From positions 1 through 45,608 of the forward strand of contig DAINBU010000028.1 of assembly GCA_036732755.1 (NCBI GenBank): a DNA stretch of 45,608 nt. Reading direction: 5' to 3'. Of the stretch, positions 36,144 through 44,701 are shown piece after piece (position 1 is the stretch's first letter; every line of letters starts with the position of its first letter). A program made the translations under genes and the position numbers. The DNA comes from DASRRB01 sp036732755 (GTDB taxonomy: Bacteria > Planctomycetota > B15-G4 > SIAN01). The notes below the pieces were generated by a model. The model did not search any database, was not told the DNA's origin, and worked only from the letters and a program-made list of their open reading frames with translations.

Positions 36144-37610
36144 TCACTGCTCGGCGTCGGCGGCGAAGTAGTTCGGCGCCTCGCGCGTGATCTTGATGTC
36201 GTGCGCGTGGCTCTCGCGCAGGCCGGCGCTCGTCACCTGCACGAACCTCGCCTTCTTCTGGAGCTCGGCGATGGTCGCGGCGCCGACGTAGCCCATGCCG
36301 CTCTTCACGCCGCCGCAGAGCTGGTAGACGAAGCCGGCCAGCGCTCCGCGCTGCGGCACGAGCCCCTCGACGCCTTCGGGCACGAGCTTGTCGCGGTTGC
36401 GCACCTTGCCCTGCCCGTAGCGGTCGGAGCCGTCCATCATGGCGCCGATCGACCCCATGCCGCGGACCTGCTTGTAGGTCCGGCCGCGGAAGAGGACCGT
36501 CTCTCCCGGCGACTCGTCGACGCCGGCGAAGAGGGCTCCGAGCATCACGCACGACGCGCCGGTCGCGATCGCTTTGACGATGTCCCCGGAATGTCGGATG
36601 CCGCCGTCGGCGATCACCGGCACGTCGGCCTTCGCCGCCGGCCCGACGCACGCGTCGATGGCGGTCAACTGCGGCACGCCGACGCCCGCCACGACGCGCG
36701 TCGTGCAGATCGAGCCGGGCCCGATGCCGACCTTGAGCCCGTCGGCGCCCGCCTCGATCAGCGCCGCCGCAGCTTCAGCCGTCGCGATATTGCCGGCCAC
36801 GACGTCGATGTCGTGGCGCTGCTTCAGGCGCTGCACCGACTGGATCACGTTGAGCGAGTGGCCGTGCGCCGTGTCGACCACCAGCACGTCGGCGCCCGCC
36901 TTCACCAGCGCGTCGTAGCGCTCGTCGTCGTGGACGCCGACCGCGGCGCCGACGCGCAGGCGGCCGCGGCCGTCGCGGCACGCGTTGGGGTACTCGTCGA
37001 GGTGCTTGATGTCCTTCATCGTGATCAGGCCGGCGAGGCGCCCGTCGCCGTCGACCAGGAGCAGCTTCTCGACCTTGGCCTGGTGGAGGATCTTCTTGGC
37101 CTGCTCGAGCGTCGTGCCGGGCGCCGCGGTGATCAGCCGGCGCGTCATCACGTCGGCGACCTTGGTCGCGCCGCTCTCGACGAAGCGCAGGTCGCGGCGC
37201 GTCAGGATCCCGGCCACCTTGCCGCCTTCGACCACCGGGATGCCGGAGATCTCGTGCTTCTCCATGAGCTCGCGCGCGCGGGCGACGTCGGCCTCGGGCG
37301 CGAGCGTGACCGGGTCGAGGATCACGCCGTTCGCGCTGCGCTTCACCTGGTCGACCAGGCGCGCCTGGTCGGCGGGCGTCAGGTTGCGGTGGATGATCCC
37401 GATGCCGCCTTCCCGGGCGAGCGCGATGGCGAGGTTGGCCTCGGTCACGGTGTCCATGGCCGAGCTCGAGATCGGGATCTCGAGGTGGACGCGGCGCGAG
37501 AAGCGCGTCGAGACGTCGACCGACGTCGGGAGGACCTCGCTGCGGCCCGGCAGCAGGAGCAGGTCGTCGAAGGTCAGGCCGGTGGTGACGATTCTGTCCG
37601 AGAGCGCCAT
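36144..37610 (-). CDS. guaB: IMP dehydrogenase
   Basis: Oxidises IMP to XMP with NAD, the first committed step to GMP. The 488-residue protein begins LTFDDLLLLPGRSEVLP. It carries two CBS domains at about residues 95-200 (HEISGIPVVEGGKVAGILTR, KLLLVDGDGRLAGLITMKD). It has the NAD/IMP loop VGIGPGSICTTRVVAGVG with the catalytic Cys, then DGGIRHSGDIVKAIATGA and the mobile flap around YQLCGGVKSGMGYVGA. The ATG at 37610 fits the family start; the frame is open 49 codons further but is Arg-rich noise. No strong ribosome site is seen. A 251-bp divergent region separates it from the endonuclease III-like gene. Confidence 0.97.
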   Translation of the reverse strand: MALSDRIVTTGLTFDDLLLLPGRSEVLPTSVDVSTRFSRRVHLEIPISSSAMDTVTEANLAIALAREGGIGIIHRNLTPADQARLVDQVKRSANGVILDPVTLAPEADVARARELMEKHEISGIPVVEGGKVAGILTRRDLRFVESGATKVADVMTRRLITAAPGTTLEQAKKILHQAKVEKLLLVDGDGRLAGLITMKDIKHLDEYPNACRDGRGRLRVGAAVGVHDDERYDALVKAGADVLVVDTAHGHSLNVIQSVQRLKQRHDIDVVAGNIATAEAAAALIEAGADGLKVGIGPGSICTTRVVAGVGVPQLTAIDACVGPAAKADVPVIADGGIRHSGDIVKAIATGASCVMLGALFAGVDESPGETVLFRGRTYKQVRGMGSIGAMMDGSDRYGQGKVRNRDKLVPEGVEGLVPQRGALAGFVYQLCGGVKSGMGYVGAATIAELQKKARFVQVTSAGLRESHAHDIKITREAPNYFAADAEQ

Positions 37611-37786
37611 GGAACAGCCATACCGGCGGCGCGACGGAATTTCCAGGGTTCGGCGGCGCGCGCGGCGGTGCGACGAGCGCGGCGGCGCGTCGCGACGCGT
37701 GCGCGGCCGCGCACGAGGTCCCCGGAAATAGCCGAGGACCGTTCTGGCTTTCGCCATCCCGGTCCCCGACTACAAGAAGGAGGAGA

Positions 37787-37825
37787 ATGCCTCCAAGATC
37801 GGGCGGAGCGGAGCGGGCGGCGTAG
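37787..37825 (+). other. Possible 12-codon leader ORF with a strong ribosome site
   Basis: AAGGAGGAGA directly precedes ATG at 37787, and the ORF reads MPPRSGGAERAA before a TAG. GGAGG and CCTCC around the ATG can pair and hide the site. It lies 36 bp before the endonuclease III-like gene. It may be a leader peptide or a chance purine run. Confidence 0.25.
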
Positions 37826-37861
37826 GCGTCTCTCGGGTTTGTCGGGGGAAATCGGTTCTTC

Positions 37862-38554
37862 ATGGGTCGGGCGCTGCTCGCGGAGATCGTCGAGGCGCTC
37901 GCGCGCACGCATGGCGAGCCGGAGCCGCCGCCGCCGCGCGGCGCGCTCGAGTGGCTCGCGTGGGAGACGGTCGGGTACCTGTGCGACGACGCGCGGCGCG
38001 CCGAGGCGTTCGCCGCGCTGCGCAAGAAGACGCGCCTCCAGACCGGACGCATCCTGGCCGTTCCGATCGCCGAACTGACGGCGATCACGCGGATCGGCGG
38101 CATCCACCCCGGGCTGCGCGCGCAACGGCTGCACGAGATCGCGGAGCGGGTGCAGGAGGAGTTCGGCGGCGACCTCGATGCCGTGCTCGCGCGACCGGAG
38201 AAGGAGGCGCTCGCGGCGTTGAAGAAGTTTCCCGCGATCGGCCGGCCGGGCGCCGAGAAGATCCTTCTGATGACCGGCGCGCGCCCGCTCCTCGCGCTCG
38301 ACAGCAACGGCCTGCGCACGCTGGTGCGGCTCGGCTTCGGGACGGAGGCGAAGGGCTACGACGCGACCTATCGCAGCGTCGCGGCCGCGCTCGCCGGCGA
38401 GATCGCGGGCCGCGACTGCGCGTGGCTCGCGCGCGCCCACCACCTGCTGCGCCGGCACGGGCAGACGCTCTGCCGCAGGTCGGAGCCGCGCTGCGGCGCG
38501 TGTCCGTTGTCGGGTCTTTGCGCGTGGGTCACGGGAACGACTGAACGCGCGTGA
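37862..38554 (+). CDS. Endonuclease III-like HhH-GPD protein lacking the lyase lysine
   Basis: 230 residues. It has the helix-hairpin-helix FPAIGRPGAEKILLM, the conserved Asp in ALDSNGLRTLVRLG, and a C-terminal 4Fe-4S loop with the exact endonuclease III spacing C-x6-C-x2-C-x5-C (CRRSEPRCGACPLSGLC). In bifunctional endonuclease III the hairpin reads GRKTA and the Lys forms the Schiff base; here the position is Pro (GRPGA). So it keeps the glycosylase Asp but probably lacks beta-lyase activity, like MutY and some archaeal relatives. The substrate base cannot be told. It starts with ATG at 37862, divergent from guaB. Confidence 0.85.
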   Translation: MGRALLAEIVEALARTHGEPEPPPPRGALEWLAWETVGYLCDDARRAEAFAALRKKTRLQTGRILAVPIAELTAITRIGGIHPGLRAQRLHEIAERVQEEFGGDLDAVLARPEKEALAALKKFPAIGRPGAEKILLMTGARPLLALDSNGLRTLVRLGFGTEAKGYDATYRSVAAALAGEIAGRDCAWLARAHHLLRRHGQTLCRRSEPRCGACPLSGLCAWVTGTTERA

Positions 38555-38616
38555 ATACGGACCGGATCGGGAGGATACGCGAAGGTCTCCGGATCACATC
38601 TCGCCGAGGTCTGCCC

Positions 38617-38622
38617 TATGAT
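38617..38622 (+). promoter_or_regulatory. Possible -10 element before the beta-propeller gene
   Basis: TATGAT in a locally less GC-rich 170-bp gap, about 100 bp before the ATG at 38725. No clear -35 at the usual distance. Confidence 0.25.
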
Positions 38623-38724
38623 CGAGGCTTCGAGTCGTTGCGCCCCAAAAGTCGGGTCTTGAGACGAGCTCCGATGCGAGCCGCGCAGATCATGGCGCGA
38701 AGGAAGTAGTAATTGGAGCGCCCA

Positions 38725-40113
38725 ATGGACTCGGCCTTGCGGACGCTGGCTGCCGGTCTCGCAGCCTCCTTCGTCATTCCCTCTGTTGCCGAGCCACAGG
38801 GCGAGGCGGCGGGCAACTCGAATACGACGAGCGTCGAGCTTTCGACCGGACGTCGTCTCACGCTCGCAGGAGCGTGGCGGCAGTGCGACGCGCTCTGGCC
38901 GGATGCTGCGCTCGTCGTGCCGGACGTCGGCATCGCCGTGCTCGAGAGTGGCGCAGCTGAACCGCGGATCGTCTACCGGGAACCCTGGGGCCACCGCGAG
39001 GGAAACACGCTCGGGATCTTGTTTTCGCGCGACGCTACGACCTGCTTCGCCTGGCTCGATCACGCGAAGCAGCTCACGGCGATCGACGTGAAGGGCACCG
39101 CACTCACGCCGCTGCTGAAGCTCCCGACCCACGTCTGGAACTACGAGGGGCTGCAGCATCTCGATCCCGCTCCGGTCCTGCGGCCTCACCTGATGTTCGA
39201 GGAGGACTCCCGACTGTTGCTGCTCCTGCAGGAGGAGTCAAACGACGAGGTGGCACCCTGGCAACGACGTGCCGGTCGCAAGGGAGGCCACTGGCTCGTC
39301 TCGATTCCCAGCCGCGGCCCGAGCGCGCCGCCGGAGACGCCGCCGGCGACCGTGGAACAATGGCATGGTCGCGCGTACGCGTGGGACTTCTCCCGCAAGC
39401 GCGGCGAGCTCTATCTCCTCGTTGACGAGGAGCGGAAGGGCGGCCGGGCGCGTCTCCGTGTCCGCAGGCTCGACGGCTCTCTCGTCGATCGTCAACGTCT
39501 CGAGATGCCGCTATGGCTGAGCGGCATGGCGTTGTCCCCGGACGAGCGCTGGCTGCTCCTGGAACACGGAGTGAAAGACGGCGAAGGCGATGCGTCGCCG
39601 GCGAGCGGGCCTCCTGCCCGCAAACTCGGTCCCGACGAGATTGCCGCGACGCTCGTGGAGCCGCGAGCCCGCTTCGTCGTGATCGATCTCGAGAACGGCG
39701 GCGCGATCGACGTCGCGGACGGCGGGCACGAGTGCACTTGGGCGCCGGACAGCAAGACCGTGACCTACCTGCGCGACTGGGAGCTCGTGCGGCTGGATCT
39801 CGACACGCTCGCTCAATCGCGTCTCGCCTGGCGCGAGCCAAGCCAGCCGGGTGCGAAGCCGTCCTACTACGCGCCGGCGACTTGGTCGCCCGACGGAAAC
39901 CGTCTTTGGATGAACCTCGGAGGCAACATCTACACGCCTCCGGAGTCGGAAGACCGCTCCCTGCTCGACCGATTGCTGCACGAGCCGAAGCAGGTCAGGG
40001 ACATTCAGACGCTCGTCCTCGACTTCCCGCGCCACGAGTTCCTCGTCCTTCCCGAGTATCTCCGCGACGCGGTCTGGAGCCCGATCGCGCACCCGTTCAA
40101 GAAGGACGAGTAG
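38725..40113 (+). CDS. Secreted beta-propeller (TolB/WD40-like) protein
   Basis: 462 residues from the ATG at 38725, with GGAG six bases upstream. The signal peptide is MDSALRTLAAGLAASFVIPS. The rest repeats propeller-blade phrases such as MALSPDERWLLLEHG, CTWAPDSKTVTYLRDWELV and ATWSPDGNRLWMNLGGNIY, each with the SPDG-type turn seen in TolB and WD40-like PD40 blades. An acidic/Pro-rich insert sits near 195-215. Function unknown; an envelope or extracellular binding scaffold is plausible. The upstream gap and gene start are less GC-rich than their neighbours, which might reflect transfer. Confidence 0.75.
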   Translation: MDSALRTLAAGLAASFVIPSVAEPQGEAAGNSNTTSVELSTGRRLTLAGAWRQCDALWPDAALVVPDVGIAVLESGAAEPRIVYREPWGHREGNTLGILFSRDATTCFAWLDHAKQLTAIDVKGTALTPLLKLPTHVWNYEGLQHLDPAPVLRPHLMFEEDSRLLLLLQEESNDEVAPWQRRAGRKGGHWLVSIPSRGPSAPPETPPATVEQWHGRAYAWDFSRKRGELYLLVDEERKGGRARLRVRRLDGSLVDRQRLEMPLWLSGMALSPDERWLLLEHGVKDGEGDASPASGPPARKLGPDEIAATLVEPRARFVVIDLENGGAIDVADGGHECTWAPDSKTVTYLRDWELVRLDLDTLAQSRLAWREPSQPGAKPSYYAPATWSPDGNRLWMNLGGNIYTPPESEDRSLLDRLLHEPKQVRDIQTLVLDFPRHEFLVLPEYLRDAVWSPIAHPFKKDE

Positions 40114-40208
40114 TGTCGCACCGACTGGGCCAGGCGCGATGACGTAGCGCACGAGGAAACGCCGGCGAGCGGTCTGCCTCGACTTCGCGAGCTTTCGAGC
40201 AATGAGAA

Positions 40209-40286
40209 TGGTCGGGGCGAGAGGATTTGAACCTCCGGCCTCAGCGTCCCGAACGCTGCGCTCTAGCCAAGCTAAGCTACGCCCCG
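40209..40286 (-). tRNA. tRNA-Pro (anticodon CGG)
   Basis: A full cloverleaf reads on the minus strand. The acceptor stem is CGGGGCG/CGCCCCG, the D stem is GCTT/GAGC and the anticodon stem is CAGCG/CGCTG with loop TTCGGGA (anticodon CGG at 40251-40249). The T arm is GGAGG-TTCAAAT-CCTCT, the discriminator is A, and CCA is encoded in the gene. It decodes CCG, a major proline codon in this GC-rich genome. Confidence 0.97.
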
Positions 40287-40307
40287 ACCGGGTTTGGAAG
40301 GGGCGGA

Positions 40308-40336
40308 AGCCTAGGGGCGCTCCGGCGCCGATTCAA
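40308..40336 (-). promoter_or_regulatory. Sigma-70-like promoter of the tRNA-Pro gene
   Basis: On the minus strand TTGAAT (40336-40331), a 17-bp spacer and TAGGCT (40313-40308). The tRNA begins 21 bases after the -10, so the precursor leader would be about 15 bases. Confidence 0.65.
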
Positions 40337-40382
40337 GGTTCCGCGCGTCGGACATTCCCGCCCGCGCCGCGGTCGCCGCGCG

Positions 40383-41918
40383 TCACTTCCCGAGGTCGAC
40401 GGCCGTTCCGCCGTTCTGATTGGCCAGCTGCTCCAGGAGCGCGTGGTCCATCTCGCCGATCGAGATCGTGTTGATGACGATCTTGCGGAGCGAATTCACG
40501 CGCCGCACCTCGGCGAGGATGTCGTCCTTCTCGACGTAGTCGCCGGTCGACGGCACGCCGTCGCTCACGACGAACATCGTGTCGATGTCGCTGGTGTAGC
40601 GCTTGTCGTAGCCCGCCGAGGGGTTGCTGGCGTCGAAGGCCGCCATCAGCGCGGCGTAGGTGTTGGTCTTGCCGCCCGCGAGCCCGGCCGAGCCGCCGAG
40701 CCCCGCGCGCGCCTTGAAGTTCTGCGACGCGCCGCCGATCGGCTTCAGGCGCTGGATGAAGTCCTTGGCCGCCGACTTGTTCACGAGGTTGGCGCCGATC
40801 AGCGTCCCCTTCCAGAACTTCACGTCGGTCGCGAAGGTGAGGATGTCGAAGCGCACCTCGGGCTCGAGCGCGTCGACCGTGCGGCAGAGCTCGTCCTTCA
40901 CGATGTCGAGCTTGATCAGCGACTTGTAGGCGCGGTCCTTCAGCTTGAAGTTCTTCGGCTCGGCGATCAGGTCCTCCATCGAGCCCGACGTGTCGATCAC
41001 GAAGAGCAGGTGGCGGCTCTTGGTCTTCACCCCCGCGAAGTCGATGGTCTTCTTGTCGCCGCCGTAGGCGCTGTTCGAGGCGGCGCGCACCTCCTTGCGC
41101 TTGGCGAGTTCGGCGTCGGTCGGCAGCACGAAGTTCGCCTTCACGCCGTCCCACCACTTCTGCCACTGGTCGGCGTCCTCGCCGTACTCGAAGCCGGTGG
41201 TGCTCTGCAGCGCGAGCATCGCCTCCTCGCGCAGGCGCCCCTCGTCCTTGCGCAGGCGCTCGATCAGCGGCTCGACCGCCTCCTTCACGCGCAGCTTCCC
41301 GAGGCACTGGATCGCGGACGACCGCACCTGCCACTCCTTGGAGTCGAGCAGCGGCAGCACCGCGGCCACGCACCCCTCGGGCTTGCGGATGAGGGCGAGC
41401 GCGTCGAGCGCCGCGGTCTGCAGCGGCGGGTCGGCCGTCGCGAGGAAGGCCGCGAGCGCCGCGACCGCCTCGGCCGCGCCGATCCTCCCGAGCGCCGTCG
41501 CCGACGCGCGCTTGAGCTCGAAGTCGCTCGCCTCGAGGCACTTCACCGCGATCGGCGCCGCGGCCGGATCGCCGATGCGGCCGAGCGCCTCGAGCGCGGC
41601 GGCGCGCCGCCCCGGCTTGCCGCCCTTCTCCTCGCCGGCGACCTTGCGCAGCAGCTCCTTCACCTCGCTCGACTTGTAGCCGCCGAGCACCTCGAGTGCG
41701 GCCTGCCGCACCGGGAACTGCGGATCCTGCGTCGCGTCGAGCAGCAGCTCCGCGGCCGAGACGCGGTCGAGCTTGTCGAGCACGTGGATCGCCTCGACCC
41801 GCTCGTGGACGGAGCGCGACGGCTTGTAGTACTTCTTGAAGTCGAGGATCTGGTCTTCGGTCGGATCCTTCGCCGCCTGCGACAGCACGGCGACCAGCAG
41901 CGGGACGATCCAGACCAT
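40383..41918 (-). CDS. HEAT-repeat protein with C-terminal von Willebrand A domain
   Basis: 511 residues. The hydrophobic start MVWIVPLLVAVLSQA is a signal peptide or anchor. Residues 30-240 are HEAT repeats (FPVRQAALEVLGGYKSSEVK, GRRAAALEALGRIGDPAAAP, WQVRSSAIQCLGKLRVKEAV). From about 303 is a VWA domain with an intact MIDAS: DTSGS at 309-313, a downstream Thr in KTNTYAALMAAF and Asp in MFVVSDGVPSTGDY. VWA domains bind protein ligands through a metal ion, so this is probably an extracytoplasmic adhesion or assembly protein. GGAG lies 10 bases before the ATG. It is separated from the tRNA promoter by 46 bp and divergent from the 42064 gene. Confidence 0.85.
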   Translation of the reverse strand: MVWIVPLLVAVLSQAAKDPTEDQILDFKKYYKPSRSVHERVEAIHVLDKLDRVSAAELLLDATQDPQFPVRQAALEVLGGYKSSEVKELLRKVAGEEKGGKPGRRAAALEALGRIGDPAAAPIAVKCLEASDFELKRASATALGRIGAAEAVAALAAFLATADPPLQTAALDALALIRKPEGCVAAVLPLLDSKEWQVRSSAIQCLGKLRVKEAVEPLIERLRKDEGRLREEAMLALQSTTGFEYGEDADQWQKWWDGVKANFVLPTDAELAKRKEVRAASNSAYGGDKKTIDFAGVKTKSRHLLFVIDTSGSMEDLIAEPKNFKLKDRAYKSLIKLDIVKDELCRTVDALEPEVRFDILTFATDVKFWKGTLIGANLVNKSAAKDFIQRLKPIGGASQNFKARAGLGGSAGLAGGKTNTYAALMAAFDASNPSAGYDKRYTSDIDTMFVVSDGVPSTGDYVEKDDILAEVRRVNSLRKIVINTISIGEMDHALLEQLANQNGGTAVDLGK

Positions 41919-42063
41919 CAGCGCGGCTCCGCGAGCTCCTCTTCCGTTGGGCCACGATCCTAGGCGCGCGGCGTCACGGGGTCACGGCGTGCATCCGCTC
42001 GCCGCGCGGCGCGGCGCGGCCGGGTGCGCGGGGGGCACGAGCTTCGCGGCTATCGTCGCCCCC

Positions 42064-42744
42064 ATGAAGGCGTGGTTCATCCTCGGTGCGATGGCGCTGG
42101 CGGCGGCGGCGCTGGTCTACTGGATCGGGTCCGACCGGGAGGAGGACGTCCACCGCCTCTTCGCCGACGCCACCCGGGAGAAGCCGGTCATCGAGAAGGC
42201 GCTCGAGGAGTGCGGCGAGCTGGTCCACTACTTCTCCGACCGCAAGCCGACCTCGAAGAAGAAGGGCGACCTCGACGACCTGCGCACGCGCTTCGAGACG
42301 CTCGACCGCGCCGCCAAGGAGGCCGACGCCGACGGCTCGCTCGACCGCAACGCGCGCAAGAAGAGGCTCACCGAGATCGAGGAGGCCTTCTACCAGCTGC
42401 GCACCGACGCGACCGACCTGCGCGCGCGGCTGACCGAGATGAAGCACTACGACACGGCGCTGAAGCCCCTGGTCGCGCGCATCGGCCGCCTCAAGGCCGC
42501 GCTCGTCGACGCGCAGTCGAAGAGCTCCGATCCCGAGTTCCAGCAGCGGGCGAGCGCGCTCCTCACCGAGAGCACGCGCGTCCTCTCCGTCTCGGAGATG
42601 GCGATGAAGCGCCTCTCGGTCAAGATCACCGAAGGGCGCGTGATGGCGACGACGTCGCTGCGCGAGCTCGACGACCTCGCGAAGCGCTTCGACGAGCTGC
42701 TCGCCACGCAGCGCCCCGCCGCGGCCGCGGCCGGCGGCAGGTAG
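42064..42744 (+). CDS. Membrane-anchored coiled-coil protein of unknown function
   Basis: 226 residues. One N-terminal membrane segment (WFILGAMALAAAALVYWIG) is followed by an almost wholly helical, charged region with long heptad-like runs, e.g. DLDDLRTRFETLDRAAKEAD, KKRLTEIEEAFYQLRTDATD and ATTSLRELDDLAKRFDELL. No enzymatic motif is seen. The ATG at 42064 is chosen because the membrane segment follows at once; no clear ribosome site is visible. Its stop codon abuts the selB stop with no spacer. Confidence 0.7.
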   Translation: MKAWFILGAMALAAAALVYWIGSDREEDVHRLFADATREKPVIEKALEECGELVHYFSDRKPTSKKKGDLDDLRTRFETLDRAAKEADADGSLDRNARKKRLTEIEEAFYQLRTDATDLRARLTEMKHYDTALKPLVARIGRLKAALVDAQSKSSDPEFQQRASALLTESTRVLSVSEMAMKRLSVKITEGRVMATTSLRELDDLAKRFDELLATQRPAAAAAGGR

Positions 42745-44688
42745 TCAGACGCGGCTCACTCGCAGGAAGCGCTTCTCCCCGCGCCGCGCGGTGAGCCCTG
42801 CCGCGTCGAAGTGCTCGAGCAGCGGGATCATGAACTTGCGCGAGGTCGCGAGCGCGTCGCGCAGCGCCGGGATCACGACCTCCCCGCCGTGCGCCTGGGC
42901 GACGCGCACCAGCTCCGCGCGCGCGCGCTCGAGCGCCGCCTTCGCGAAGCGCAGCGCGCCGACGCGCGCGAGCGCCCCTTCGTCGCAGAGGAGCTCGACC
43001 AGCGTCGCGACGCGCCGCGGCGGCGCCGCGAGCTTCGCCGCCGCCTCCTCGACCGTCGGCGGCTGGAGCGCCGCTTCCGCGTAGAGGGCGCGCAGCGCGT
43101 CGAGCAGCTTCTCGTCCTCGCCCGAGACGGCCGGCCGGTGCGACGCGAGCCGCAGCAGCCCCGGCCCGCCCTCCTCGACCACGGCGCCCTTGCGCACCAG
43201 CTCCGACTTGACGAAGTGGAGCGTCGCCTCGGGCAGCTCGACCTTGTTGCGCAGCTCGCGGATCTCGAGCAGCTTCTTCAGCGGCTGTTGCTTGTGCAGC
43301 TCCGCCAGCGCGGCCTCGATCTTGGCGCGCGCCTCCCCGGCGAAGAGCTGCGAGAGGAACTGCCCGCGGCCGAGGTCGGCGAGCTCGCCCGCCTCGACCA
43401 GCGTGCGCACGCGCGCCTCGACCTCCTCGAGCGGCGCGCCGACGTCGGCGGCCAGGTCGCGCACGTGGAACGGCTCGAAGCGGCGCTGCTCGGCGGCGAA
43501 GCGGAGCGTGAGGCGCGGGTCGGCGAGCGCCTGCTCGCGCCGCTCCACCTGCTCGATGTGGTGCTCCTTCAGGCGCTTGCGGTGCGTGCGCGACGCGCCG
43601 AAGAGGACGCCGCCGCCGAGCGTCACCATCGGCGAGATCTGCCGCACGAGGAAGCGGTCGCCGCCGCACGCGACGACCGGCGCCTCGAGCTCGAGCTGCA
43701 CGAGCGCCTCCTCGCCGGGCGCGAGCTGCTCCTTGTCGAGGATGCGCACGCGACCGAGCACCTCGCTCGTCCCGAGATGGACGCGCACCTCGGTGCGGTG
43801 CGCGAGGGGCCGGTCGCGGCCGGCGAGGTAGCGCAGGCGCGCTTCGAAGAGCGCCGCCGCCGGGAAGAAGCCGGGAGCGGCGGCGACCATGCCGCGGTGG
43901 ACGGCGCGCCAGTCGACGTCGCTCAGGTTGAGCGCGCAGGAGTGGCCGGCGGTCGCGCGCTCGCGCGCGACGCCGTAGGCGTGGATGCCGCGGACTCGCC
44001 CTCGCAGTCCCGGCGGTACGACCTCGACCTCGTCGTCCGGCGCGGCCTGGCCGGAGAGCGGTACGCCGGTCACCACGGTCCCGTGGCCGCGCGCCGAGAA
44101 GACGCGCTGGATCGGCATGCGGAACAGCCCTTCGGCGCTCCGCGGCTTCGCCGCCGCGACGCGCCGCTCGAGCTCGGCCTCGAGCTCCGGGAAGCCGGCG
44201 CGCGTCACGTTGGAGACCGGCACCACCGGCGCGCCGTCGAGGAAGGTGCCGCGCACCAGGGCGCGGACGTCCTCGAGCGCCAGCGCGCGCATCTCGGCGT
44301 CGACGAGGTCGACCTTCGTGAGCACGACGAAGCCGCTCTCGATGCCGAGCAGGCCGAGGATCTCGAGGTGCTCGCGCGTCTGCGGCATCACGCCGTCGTC
44401 GGCCGCCACCACCAGCATCACGATGTCGAGCGAGGTCGCGCCGGCGACCATGTTCTTCACGAACTTCTCGTGGCCCGGCACGTCGATGATCCCGACCGTC
44501 CGGCCGTCGCGCGCGCGCCAGCGCGCGAAGCCGAGGTCGATGGTCATGCCGCGCTCCTGCTCCTCGGGCAGGCGGTCGGGGTCGATGCCGGTGAGCGCGC
44601 GCACCAGGCTCGACTTGCCGTGGTCGATGTGGCCGGCCGTGCCGACGACGACGTTCGCGATGCCGGACGCGGGGGCGGGCGCGGCCAT
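42745..44688 (-). CDS. selB: Selenocysteine-specific elongation factor SelB
   Basis: Delivers Sec-tRNA(Sec) to UGA codons by binding a SECIS hairpin in the mRNA. The 647-residue protein has the GTPase domain: G1 GTAGHIDHGKSSLVRAL, RGMTIDLGFA, G3 IDVPGHEKFVKNMVAG and G4 TKVD. Two EF-Tu-like beta domains follow (FSARGHGTVVTGVPLSG). The C-terminal winged helices that bind SECIS end with TSRKFMIPLLEHFDAAGLT and RRGEKRFL. GGAG precedes the ATG at 44688. It follows the zinc-ribbon gene by 13 bp. No selA, selC or selD is in the window. Confidence 0.95.
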   Translation of the reverse strand: MAAPAPASGIANVVVGTAGHIDHGKSSLVRALTGIDPDRLPEEQERGMTIDLGFARWRARDGRTVGIIDVPGHEKFVKNMVAGATSLDIVMLVVAADDGVMPQTREHLEILGLLGIESGFVVLTKVDLVDAEMRALALEDVRALVRGTFLDGAPVVPVSNVTRAGFPELEAELERRVAAAKPRSAEGLFRMPIQRVFSARGHGTVVTGVPLSGQAAPDDEVEVVPPGLRGRVRGIHAYGVARERATAGHSCALNLSDVDWRAVHRGMVAAAPGFFPAAALFEARLRYLAGRDRPLAHRTEVRVHLGTSEVLGRVRILDKEQLAPGEEALVQLELEAPVVACGGDRFLVRQISPMVTLGGGVLFGASRTHRKRLKEHHIEQVERREQALADPRLTLRFAAEQRRFEPFHVRDLAADVGAPLEEVEARVRTLVEAGELADLGRGQFLSQLFAGEARAKIEAALAELHKQQPLKKLLEIRELRNKVELPEATLHFVKSELVRKGAVVEEGGPGLLRLASHRPAVSGEDEKLLDALRALYAEAALQPPTVEEAAAKLAAPPRRVATLVELLCDEGALARVGALRFAKAALERARAELVRVAQAHGGEVVIPALRDALATSRKFMIPLLEHFDAAGLTARRGEKRFLRVSRV

Positions 44689-44701
44689 CTCCGCGCTCCG
44701 T

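Noticed and set aside
40202..40474. Plus-strand ORF beginning MRMVGARGFEPP
   Set aside because: This is a common false protein made by reading the antisense of a tRNA gene; it covers the tRNA-Pro and its promoter.
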